Positions 1 to 8,215 of a stretch of 64,000 bases of DNA are shown here, piece after piece. Under the pieces are notes generated by a model. It was given only the letters and a program-made list of their open reading frames with translations, had not been told where the DNA came from and searched no databases. Source of the stretch: a virus; the IMG/VR virus record IMGVR_UViG_3300033996_001256, positions 1 to 64,000 of that record; one strand, given 5' to 3'. Numbering within the stretch: position 1 is the first letter of the stretch; each line of letters begins with the position of its first letter. The position numbers and the translations under genes are program-made.

Positions 1-2
1 TA

Positions 3-701
3 CCTTCAGGTGGTTTATTCTACAAATCTAAAAAGAAAAGTGTTAAGGTTGGTTACTTAACTGCGAGTGATGAAAATATTTTAGTGAATATTGATTCAAG
101 AAGATCAATTAATGAAAGTGTTGTATTACCTTTATTACGAAATAAACTTTATGAAAGGGATATTAGACCTGAAGAATTATTAGAAAGCGATATTGAAGCG
201 ATTCTTTTATTTTTACGTAATACATCCTTTGGTCCTGAATATAAAATAACAACTATTGACCCAAGTAACGGTCAATCTTTTGAGGCTTCTGTTATGTTGG
301 ATGAATTAAATCTTACGAAACCAAAAGTACAACCTGATGAAGATGGTACATTTACTGTTAAATTACCACAATCAAAAGTAGATGTTAAACTTAAAATGTT
401 AAGTTTATATGACACAATTGAAATTGCTAAAATAATTGATTCATATCCCGCTGGATATACTGCACCTACAATAACAACAAGACTAAATAAGACCATTTTA
501 GAATTAAATGGTAGTCCTGATAAAAATGAAATAAGCGTATTTTGTCAAAATATGCCAATTGGTGATTCTAAGTTCATAAGAAATTTCCTTAAAGAAAACG
601 AACCGAGATTGGATTTAAGGAAAACAGTTTACGCCCCATCAGGAGAAAAAGTCGATGTTGTCATCAACTTTGGGGTGGAGTTTTTTCGGCCTTTCTTCTA
701 A
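3..701 (+). CDS. 26: T4 gp26-like baseplate hub assembly protein (5' end cut by window)
   Basis: The reading frame is open from the first bases of the window, so the gene starts upstream and the internal GTG at 84 is not the real start. The visible 232 residues begin PSGGLFYKSKKKSVKVGYLT, which is how members of the T4 gp26 / T4_baseplate family read a few residues after their start, followed by the typical ...IEAILLFLRNTSFGPEYK... core. In T4, gp26 acts in building the baseplate hub and is near 208 residues, so little is missing here. It ends GVEFFRPFF-stop, while the overlapping +1 frame carries on with a family-like C-terminal part (see the 655-843 entry). It lies two genes upstream of a tape-measure-like gene, as expected from T4 order (26-51-27-28-29). 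Family assignment is from recognition of motifs, not from a search. Confidence 0.65.
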   Translation, partial: PSGGLFYKSKKKSVKVGYLTASDENILVNIDSRRSINESVVLPLLRNKLYERDIRPEELLESDIEAILLFLRNTSFGPEYKITTIDPSNGQSFEASVMLDELNLTKPKVQPDEDGTFTVKLPQSKVDVKLKMLSLYDTIEIAKIIDSYPAGYTAPTITTRLNKTILELNGSPDKNEISVFCQNMPIGDSKFIRNFLKENEPRLDLRKTVYAPSGEKVDVVINFGVEFFRPFF

Positions 702-843
702 TCATTCAAAATTTTTATTAGACGAATTTTATTACTTGGCTAAATTTTTAAGGACATCATATAATGAGTTCTTAAAACTCCCAACTTATATAAGGAAATA
801 TCTTTTAGATAAGATAATAGAGGAAAATACGCCCAAAACTTAA
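655..843 (+). CDS. gp51-like small hub protein, or frameshifted C-terminus of gp26
   Basis: A 62-residue frame overlaps the end of the gp26-like gene in the +1 frame. Its second half (FYYLAKF...YNEFLKLPTYIRKYLLDKI) resembles the C-terminal piece of gp26-like proteins or T4 gp51, with the usual 'P.Y.R.Y...K' pattern. An ATG at 655 with AGGAG nine bases upstream could start it independently. Alternatively ribosomes could shift +1 at T6-C (681-687), where codon TTT is followed by CGG, joining ...VEFF to GLSSNHSK.... Both frames encode FF at that point, so the join would be smooth. A one-base sequencing error in the T run would look the same. Confidence 0.5.
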   Translation: MLSSTLGWSFFGLSSNHSKFLLDEFYYLAKFLRTSYNEFLKLPTYIRKYLLDKIIEENTPKT

Positions 844-850
844 TACTTAA

Positions 851-858
851 TATTTATA
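851..858 (+). promoter_or_regulatory. TATTTATA motif, candidate late promoter element
   Basis: TATTTATA lies 14 bases before the ATG at 872 in a 28-base spacer. The same heptamer TATTTAT recurs on the coding strand in the spacers before many structural genes in this window. Its role is inferred. Confidence 0.4.
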
Positions 859-871
859 TTAAAAACTATTA

Positions 872-2824
872 ATGGCAAAAATTGATTTTAAAACCGCATC
901 TAATGAAGAGATAGAAAAGTATATAACTGAACAATCTCAAAATGCTTTTGATAAAGGTAAATCTGAAGGAAGTAAATCAAGTAAGTCTGATTATAAATCT
1001 TCTCTTTCGGAGGGAAGTTTAAGTACTAATAAAGAATATATAAGTAATTTTAATGCCGATTTAAGTGAAACGGGAATCGCATTAACGGGAATACTAACGG
1101 ATTTTAAAGATGCTGCCGACCCGACTAATTTTTCTGGAGCTGATTTTTTAAGAGAGTCAGCACAAAAAATGGCTAATGAATTTGGACTTGGTCAAGCAAG
1201 AATGTCCGAATTAAAAACTACCATTGCGGATACTTTACCTGAAATGTTAAAATTGGGTATAAGTGAAAGTGAATCATTAAACTTAATGACAAATATACCT
1301 AAAGAATTAGGTGTTAATACAACTTTAGGGAAAGAGGCTCTTGTTGAAATGGCGGCTGCGGCTAAAGTGGCTGGTGTTGAAGGTGGTAAATTAGCAAATG
1401 ACTTTAAAAATGTTGGTGTATCATTATATGATGTTGGAAATAGAATGGCAGAAGTTGCAAATTACGCAAAAAGTGTTGGTGTCAATGTTCAGGCGGTATC
1501 AGGGTTAGTTGTTGGTAATTTAAAACAATTAAATTTATTCAATTTTGATAGTGGAGTTAAAGGTTTAGCTAAGATGGCATCACAGGCATCTATGTTAGGT
1601 TTTGACATGAGAAATACATTTAGAATAGCTGAAGATTTATTGTCACCTGAAAAGGCAATTGATTTAGCGGCATCACTACAACGTTTAGGTGTTTCAAGTA
1701 GTGCATTATTAGATCCATTGAAAGCGATGGATTTAGCTCAAAATGATCCTGAGGCATTACAAAAAGAAATGATTAATGTTTCTAAAGAATTCACTAAGTT
1801 AAAGGCAGATGGTTCAGGTTTTGAAATTTTACCAGGAGCTAAACGTAGATTAAGAGAAGTTGCCCAAGCTTTAGGTATGGATGCTGATGAATTAGCAAAT
1901 TTGTCTATTAAAACCGCTGATTTGGATATGAAAATGTCTAAAATTAAATTCCCAAGTTTGGCAGCATCTGAGGAAGATAAGATGTTAATTGCCAATATGT
2001 CACAAATGAAAGGTGGTGAAGCCGTTGTTCAAATTAAAAACGAGTTGACGGGTAAAATGGATGAGGTTAACGTTAAAGATTTAAGTGCGGAACAAATTGA
2101 AAAATTAAAAGAACAACAGGCAAATCAAGATAAAAAGATTGAAGATATCGCTTTAGATCAATTAGATGTGTTAGAAAGAATTAATACATCTTTAAATGCG
2201 GGTAAAACGGCAGTAAGTCTTGGTAAAGCGACAACACCTACTATGGATAGGTTTTATAATGTGATAAGTAAAACTGCAGCAATAACTACAACAAATTTAA
2301 CAAAGGATATTACAACCGAAAATGTAAGAGGTGCAGCAACAGGAGTTGTTGGTCCATTAGAACAAGAAATGGTTAGGTTCCTTCAAGGTAAGAGTACTTG
2401 GGAAACAGTTGAATCATCGTTAACTTCGGTTAAAGATAGTCTTGTAATACTTGCTGGTGATTTTGTTAAAGGTGCCGGAAACGCAGGATTAAAAATAGGA
2501 GCAGATGTAACAAATATGTTCACTAATGAATATAAGGCTCTTGGTGTGCAACCAACTCAAATAGTATTGGATCCAAATTCACCATTGATAAAACAGTTAG
2601 AATCGTTTTTAACACAAGCAAAAACAGGTAGTCCTACCGAAACAAAAACACAAGTTAGTGGTGAGGTTAACCATACTCTTACTATTAAGGGAGACGGGGG
2701 AGCATTACTTAGTAATAGTGAATTTGGTAAACAAATGGTAGAATCAATGGCAGACCCAAATATTAAATCACAATTTACTAAAACATTTATGACTCCAAAC
2801 GTAGGGCTTGGAGGAAAACAATAG
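872..2824 (+). CDS. Probable tail tape measure protein (T4 gp29 position)
   Basis: A 650-residue protein, mostly predicted helical, rich in Ala/Leu/Lys/Glu and without cysteines in the parts I read. It has a low-complexity Ser/Lys/Gly stretch at about residues 28-50 (SEGSKSSKSDYKSSLSEGS), long amphipathic helices from about 60 to 470, and a Gly/Thr-rich tail. Tape measures set tail length and occupy the tail lumen; T4 gp29 is 590 residues. The call rests on length, composition and position directly after the gp26/gp51-like pair and before baseplate genes. No specific domain was recognised, so another internal tail protein is possible. It starts at ATG 872 behind a TATTTATA element and ends TAG at 2822-2824. 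Confidence 0.5.
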   Translation: MAKIDFKTASNEEIEKYITEQSQNAFDKGKSEGSKSSKSDYKSSLSEGSLSTNKEYISNFNADLSETGIALTGILTDFKDAADPTNFSGADFLRESAQKMANEFGLGQARMSELKTTIADTLPEMLKLGISESESLNLMTNIPKELGVNTTLGKEALVEMAAAAKVAGVEGGKLANDFKNVGVSLYDVGNRMAEVANYAKSVGVNVQAVSGLVVGNLKQLNLFNFDSGVKGLAKMASQASMLGFDMRNTFRIAEDLLSPEKAIDLAASLQRLGVSSSALLDPLKAMDLAQNDPEALQKEMINVSKEFTKLKADGSGFEILPGAKRRLREVAQALGMDADELANLSIKTADLDMKMSKIKFPSLAASEEDKMLIANMSQMKGGEAVVQIKNELTGKMDEVNVKDLSAEQIEKLKEQQANQDKKIEDIALDQLDVLERINTSLNAGKTAVSLGKATTPTMDRFYNVISKTAAITTTNLTKDITTENVRGAATGVVGPLEQEMVRFLQGKSTWETVESSLTSVKDSLVILAGDFVKGAGNAGLKIGADVTNMFTNEYKALGVQPTQIVLDPNSPLIKQLESFLTQAKTGSPTETKTQVSGEVNHTLTIKGDGGALLSNSEFGKQMVESMADPNIKSQFTKTFMTPNVGLGGKQ

Positions 2825-2866
2825 AAAATTCTTAAAATTATGTTTTCTATAAAAAAATTCTCAAGG

Positions 2867-2874
2867 TATTTATT
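2867..2874 (+). promoter_or_regulatory. TATTTATT motif, candidate late promoter element
   Basis: TATTTATT sits 11 bases before the ATG at 2886, in the 61-base spacer after the tape-measure-like gene. The spacer also holds an imperfect AT-only inverted repeat (2821-2850) that is too weak to call a terminator. Confidence 0.4.
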
Positions 2875-2885
2875 AATAAAAAAGT

Positions 2886-5800
2886 ATGTCGGATAGTACA
2901 TTATCATTTGCATCTTCTTCTAATTTTAGGGATATATTATTAGCCCGTAATTTACAACCATATTCGGTACCAGGATCTTATTCACCTAGTAGTAATAGTG
3001 TTAATTACGAAACTAATTTATCTGTGAATAGTGTAATTGACTCTCCTGACTCTTTAATTTCAACAAACCAACTTGCAAATAGTTTATATTCTCTCAATGA
3101 ATATGGACCTGAAGGTGGTTATGATGGAAAATACTCAGTACCTGGAGCACCATTACCTGTGGACTCAAACTCAGGACCATACGCACCTACCGACACAGTA
3201 TTAGATTTAGTTAATGAATTTTATATTGATGCAGCATATGTTCAAAACATATATGGACCTGAGGGTGGTTATAAGGATTTAGTTATTATAACTGACGTTG
3301 TTGGTAATGCAAAATTTTATTCACCATATTGGGATCCTTCAACATTTGTAACCTCATCGTATACTCCATATGAAATAATATTTGCGGACAATCCAAATGG
3401 AACAAATGGTCCATTATCTCAAGATACTTATTTAGCAAGAATTGGAGCTGCTCAACTTAAAGGTTTATTTGAGGAAAGAATTGCGGCTGAATTATTACAA
3501 TCAACTCTTGGTCGTGTTAATTTAGATTCATTGCAAGATCCGTTTAGTGCAAGTATGATTGCGACGGGTCAACAACCCTTTTTTACAAAAAATTGGAAAA
3601 TTACCGTACCTGAGAATCCTATCAGTGCGTCTGTAAGTTTAGCTAATAGATTAACGGGAACTTACTTCCCTGTATCTTTTATTCCTGGTGATTATTTTGA
3701 TGAATCGTTTATTGATAACCCACAAACTGAAGCGGCATTAAATGTTGCAAATACCCTAACGGGTGGATTCTTAGGTCCAATATTAAATAAGTTTAAAAAT
3801 CCTTCAGAGATATTTGTTGCAAATACAGGGTTTGGTCAAAGATCGGTATTGTTCTCAAGTTTAGATTATAACAAATATAGACCTGCTTACAATAGAGGTA
3901 TTATACAAGGAGCCACAAGTGCAATTGACAGATTGTTTGATAAAGATAAGTCACAAACGGGTGGTTATTATGTTGGTAGTTCTAATTCGGAACCTTCGCA
4001 AATTGACTCTCCTGCAAATCAAGTTCCTATTGGAAAAAATGGTAGACAAGTACAAACCATTGTATATGGTCCGCAAGAACTTGGTATTTTATATGAAGGT
4101 AATGACGCTCAATTACAGTTTGGTTTAAAAGGTAAATCATATAGTGATGGTGGTGGTATTAGTGGCCAATTTGTTTGGACATCACCAAAATATAAAGATA
4201 ATGCAGGATTTAAAGTCGGACCTGGTGGGGTACCAACAAGGTTGGACAACGAGTTTGAAGCAATTAAAAGTGATTATGGTAGATACCAATCTACTGATAT
4301 TGATTTCAAAGGAGACTCAATATTAGATAAGACACAAAGACTTATTGAATCTGCCGATCAAGTACAAGGTCAAGCAAGGTTAAAACACGTAGGTAATGCA
4401 ATTAACCAAGTATCTAAGGTATTCAATGATGGATACAAAGAGATGACAAAGGGTTCTATGGTATTATCATATACGGATCAGACCGATGGGTCTCAAGCGG
4501 GTATTGAGTATTGTAGAGTGTTCCAAAAGGATACTCCTTACTTTACGTATGCTGACTTACAAAAGAGTGATGGTATTACAACTGAAGGTAGGAAATTCTC
4601 GTATTCAGTTTTGGATAAGACATATAATCTTAACATTGCTCCACTTAAGAATCCGGGATCAACAAACATTGTAGACAACAAAGTTAAAAAATATATGTTC
4701 TCTATTGAGAATTTAGCGTGGAGAACTTCAGACAGACCTGGGTTTACTTACGATGATTTACCTGTTTGTGAAAAAGGACCAAACGGTGGTAGAGTCATGT
4801 GGTTTCCGCCTTATGACATTTCATTTAGTGATGATAGCACACCTGATTTTTCGTCTACCAATTTCTTGGGTAGACCTGAACCAATTTACACATATAAAAA
4901 TACTTCAAGAAAAGGTAGTATAAGTTGGAAGATTGTTGTTGACCACCCTGCAATTATGAATACGATTATTCAGAAACAATTAGCGGGGGTTGCAAAACAA
5001 AGAGTTGATTCAATTGTTGATTCATTCTTTGCGGGATGTACAAAATATGATATGTATGAATTGGGTATTAAATTTAATACGATACCAACAAGAGACTTAT
5101 TCACATACCAACAGATTTTAAATAATCCAAGGTTAACCAACGAAGAATTGGGGCAAGTGGCGTTTGAGATACCTGCAGACGCTGGCGTAGTTACCAAAGG
5201 TAATACTGAGGGCGCTGATGGATCAAAAGATAGTGTGGGAGCAACTAGTACTACAAAAGATGGAACAACAACATTAGAAGATTCTGATATTTTAAAAGAA
5301 TTTTTAAATTATGGATTTTATTTTGAAAATGATTGTCCTGAATGTTATGGTACATATGCAACAACTTCATCAAAACCATTTGATAGTTGGTATGATTCAT
5401 ATATCCCTAAACAAAGTACAACATATGTAACAAAAGCACCTGCAAAAGTATATGTTGGGGATAAAGAATTTACAAAAGAAGGTGTACAAACATTTTTTAA
5501 TAATGTTATTAAGGATAATTTTAATAAATTAAAAACTGATTTTTTAGCAAAGTTAAAAGAAGTGATAATAGATAAAGGTGGTACTGTTGAATTAACATTA
5601 AGAGGTTCCGCATCGGCACCTGCAACAGTAGGATATAACTTGAATTTATCTAAAAGAAGAGTTGACACTGTACAAAAATGGTTTAAAAATCAAAAACTTG
5701 GGGATAAACTTATAAGTGAATTACCTTCAGACAAATTTAAAATTACAGTTCAAACACAAGGAGAAACTGAAGTTGTAACTGTTGGTACCGCTAATGGTGG

Positions 5801-7889
5801 TAATGGAGAACCAATTAATTGTACTACAAATATAACTTTAACATCGGGATCCCCAATTACAAGTGGTAGTACTGCCGGAACATCAGCTAATAGTGCGGCA
5901 CAATGGTGGTCAGTTCCTGCCATGGCTTGTAGAAGAGTTGCGTTATCAGAAATTAAAGTTAAAGTTCCACCTGAACCAAAACCTGTGGATACACCACCTA
6001 CTGAAATAGTAACACCACCAAATGAGAATCCTACTAACACATATATACCTGGAAATCCATCTAGTACAATCAAACCTACGCCTAATTTAAGAATTGAACA
6101 AAAAATTAAAGAAGGTATATCTAAAAAAATATTAAGATTCTTATTCTCAGAATGTGATTACTTTGAGGTTATTAAGGAAACTGATCCTATGGTATATGAT
6201 AGCATCAAACAAAAGATTAAGTACTTCAACCCTGCGTTCCACTCAACAACACCTGAGGGATTAAATGCGAGATTAACATTCTTAAATCAATGTATGAGAC
6301 CGGGACAAACAATTCCTGTGATTGGACCTGATGGTAGACCAAAATATAATGATGCGTTAAACACATCATTTGGGGCACCACCAATCTTAATTTTAAGAAT
6401 GGGTGACTTTTATAATAGTAAGATTGTACCAACGTCATTAAGTATCACATATGATCCTATTACATTTGACTTAAATCCTGAAGGTATTGGTGTACAACCA
6501 ATGATTGCTAAAGTAACAATGGCATTTAACTTTATTGGTGGTCATGGACTTAAAGAACCTGTTGAAGAATTACAAAACGCATTATCGTTTAACTATTATG
6601 CGAATACTGAGATTTACGACGAAAGAGCAACGGCAACAGAAAGTACTGAGGCAAGAGACAAATACATGGTTGAGAAGATATTATCTAACCAACCAAAGGT
6701 AACGACTGCTGATGTTGTTAATCAACAACCAAAAAGAGGTGGAGAAGCAATTGGAACAATATCAGGAGAATCGGATATAGATTATACTAAATTTGTTAAT
6801 GATTATTGGAATAGTACTAAAGAATATTTTGACGCTTATATCAATACAAATGCGGCAATTGGTAAAAATTATAACATAGGTATTCTTGATTTATTATATA
6901 CTGATAGAGATTATTCTAAAGGTACTGCCGAATTTACTCCTGAAATAGAAGTGCCAATTTATGGTAAACCAAGTAATGTTGAAGACAAGTTAGAAAAATT
7001 ATTTGATAAAGTTAATGGGGATATTTCAGGTAGAAACGATCCATTTATGCAAATAGTAGTATCTAATGATCAGTCTATAAACAATAGTGACAAAAGAGAA
7101 ATTGAAAATAAATTAAAGGAATATGTAACAGGACTTAAACCCGACTTTATTACTAACGTGAGTAATAGTGTTAAGGATTTAGTTTTATTACAACAGGACT
7201 ATATTCAATATATACGAAAGGCTAATTTGGTATTATCAAAAACGGATGGTATAATGAATTCAAATAATGAACCTCAGGTATATGATATTTCGGGGGATAC
7301 TTTTACTCAATTAGAAGATTATTTGAAAAAAATAACAGACAAACATATTGAATTTAACGACGCTAAGGGTGTTGTAAAGTTTGATGAATGTTTATATTTA
7401 AACGAAGATAATTATAAAAAGTCATCTTCTACGTTTATAGATGGTAATACGTCTACCGCCGATTTGATAACGTCAAGAAATCAGAGTGGTTTAATGGCTA
7501 ATGAACCGGCTAATAGATTTTATCAAGTTATGGCAAATGTATTAAATGATGAAAATAGTAAAAATGAGTTAAAAACTTTTATTCTTAATAGTCAAAATTA
7601 TAGTAATATACAATTTGTGACTGAAGTAGTTGATAAAGCCACTACTGGTTGTTCGGATAGATTTAAATCTTATACTGAAATAAATAAAAAGAGATATGAT
7701 GGTATTAAAACTAACGAAAGATATTTAACATTAATAAAAAGTCCGATTGAGGATAATGTTAAATTTGGGTTAAAGTACGCAAAAGTTAGTGGGACATCAC
7801 AACAAAAAAAGGAAATAAAAGATTTATATTCAAATGTGAATGTGAATAATAAAGAAAAAACCTTTGATGGTAAAATTAAATTTAATTAA
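2886..7889 (+). CDS. Large baseplate/tail protein with embedded OmpA-like domain
   Basis: A 1667-residue structural protein. Around residues 610-690 it has a block typical of tail-tube/baseplate junction proteins (VMWFPPYDISFSDD..., LGRPEPIYTYKNTSRKGSIS), and around 1180-1230 a second structural block (PILILRMGDFYNSKIVPTSL). Between them, at about residues 855-990, is an OmpA-C-like module with VELTLRGSASA (901-911), YNLNLSKRRVDTV (917-929) and flanking helices. OmpA-C domains bind peptidoglycan. Here the usual Asp of the 'GHTD' motif is replaced (RGSA), while the Asn and Arg of 'yN..LS..Ra' are kept, so binding is uncertain. A Pro-rich linker (PPEPKPVDTPPTEIVTPP) follows it. The gp53-like gene starts three bases after the stop. 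By position it could cover gp48/gp54-type roles; that is inference. Confidence 0.55.
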   Translation: MSDSTLSFASSSNFRDILLARNLQPYSVPGSYSPSSNSVNYETNLSVNSVIDSPDSLISTNQLANSLYSLNEYGPEGGYDGKYSVPGAPLPVDSNSGPYAPTDTVLDLVNEFYIDAAYVQNIYGPEGGYKDLVIITDVVGNAKFYSPYWDPSTFVTSSYTPYEIIFADNPNGTNGPLSQDTYLARIGAAQLKGLFEERIAAELLQSTLGRVNLDSLQDPFSASMIATGQQPFFTKNWKITVPENPISASVSLANRLTGTYFPVSFIPGDYFDESFIDNPQTEAALNVANTLTGGFLGPILNKFKNPSEIFVANTGFGQRSVLFSSLDYNKYRPAYNRGIIQGATSAIDRLFDKDKSQTGGYYVGSSNSEPSQIDSPANQVPIGKNGRQVQTIVYGPQELGILYEGNDAQLQFGLKGKSYSDGGGISGQFVWTSPKYKDNAGFKVGPGGVPTRLDNEFEAIKSDYGRYQSTDIDFKGDSILDKTQRLIESADQVQGQARLKHVGNAINQVSKVFNDGYKEMTKGSMVLSYTDQTDGSQAGIEYCRVFQKDTPYFTYADLQKSDGITTEGRKFSYSVLDKTYNLNIAPLKNPGSTNIVDNKVKKYMFSIENLAWRTSDRPGFTYDDLPVCEKGPNGGRVMWFPPYDISFSDDSTPDFSSTNFLGRPEPIYTYKNTSRKGSISWKIVVDHPAIMNTIIQKQLAGVAKQRVDSIVDSFFAGCTKYDMYELGIKFNTIPTRDLFTYQQILNNPRLTNEELGQVAFEIPADAGVVTKGNTEGADGSKDSVGATSTTKDGTTTLEDSDILKEFLNYGFYFENDCPECYGTYATTSSKPFDSWYDSYIPKQSTTYVTKAPAKVYVGDKEFTKEGVQTFFNNVIKDNFNKLKTDFLAKLKEVIIDKGGTVELTLRGSASAPATVGYNLNLSKRRVDTVQKWFKNQKLGDKLISELPSDKFKITVQTQGETEVVTVGTANGGNGEPINCTTNITLTSGSPITSGSTAGTSANSAAQWWSVPAMACRRVALSEIKVKVPPEPKPVDTPPTEIVTPPNENPTNTYIPGNPSSTIKPTPNLRIEQKIKEGISKKILRFLFSECDYFEVIKETDPMVYDSIKQKIKYFNPAFHSTTPEGLNARLTFLNQCMRPGQTIPVIGPDGRPKYNDALNTSFGAPPILILRMGDFYNSKIVPTSLSITYDPITFDLNPEGIGVQPMIAKVTMAFNFIGGHGLKEPVEELQNALSFNYYANTEIYDERATATESTEARDKYMVEKILSNQPKVTTADVVNQQPKRGGEAIGTISGESDIDYTKFVNDYWNSTKEYFDAYINTNAAIGKNYNIGILDLLYTDRDYSKGTAEFTPEIEVPIYGKPSNVEDKLEKLFDKVNGDISGRNDPFMQIVVSNDQSINNSDKREIENKLKEYVTGLKPDFITNVSNSVKDLVLLQQDYIQYIRKANLVLSKTDGIMNSNNEPQVYDISGDTFTQLEDYLKKITDKHIEFNDAKGVVKFDECLYLNEDNYKKSSSTFIDGNTSTADLITSRNQSGLMANEPANRFYQVMANVLNDENSKNELKTFILNSQNYSNIQFVTEVVDKATTGCSDRFKSYTEINKKRYDGIKTNERYLTLIKSPIEDNVKFGLKYAKVSGTSQQKKEIKDLYSNVNVNNKEKTFDGKIKFN

Positions 7890-7891
7890 AA

Positions 7892-8215
7892 ATGAATTTA
7901 CAATATTATAACAGATATAATGAGTTTTTAATAAATGGACAACAAACCGTTACTCCATATATAAATTTACCTGCAAAAACAACTGATAAGAATTTTATTT
8001 ATAAAGTTGGACAATCAAGGTTGGATAAGATATCATTTCAATTCTATAACACACCTTATTTTGGGTGGTTAGTACAAATGGCAAACCCACAGTATAGTGG
8101 ATTGGAATCAAACATACCCGATGGGGCAATTTTAACAATACCATTCCCCCTTGTTAAATCATTACAGGATTATAAAAACGAATTAGATAATTATTTCTTC
8201 TATTATGGTAGATAA
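7892..8215 (+). CDS. 53: gp53-like baseplate wedge protein (LysM-like fold)
   Basis: A 107-residue protein with the pattern of T4 gp53-type wedge proteins: an N-terminal segment YYNRYNEFLINGQQTV, then a LysM-like core with FIYKVGQSRLDKISFQFYN, FGWLVQMANPQ and a terminal DGAILTIPFP. T4 gp53 (about 196 residues) joins neighbouring baseplate wedges; this one is shorter and close to the minimal core. It starts three bases after the preceding stop and its last 11 bases overlap the next gene, so the three genes are probably translated together. Confidence 0.65.
   Translation: MNLQYYNRYNEFLINGQQTVTPYINLPAKTTDKNFIYKVGQSRLDKISFQFYNTPYFGWLVQMANPQYSGLESNIPDGAILTIPFPLVKSLQDYKNELDNYFFYYGR

Noticed and set aside
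84-701. GTG at 84 as the start of the gp26-like gene
   Set aside because: The frame is open to the window edge and the upstream residues (PSGGLFYKSKKK) match the family, so the gene is cut by the window.
2821-2850. Terminator after the tape-measure-like gene
   Set aside because: ATAGAAAA/TTTTCTAT stem is AT-only with a 14-base loop and is followed by A residues, not a T run on the plus strand.
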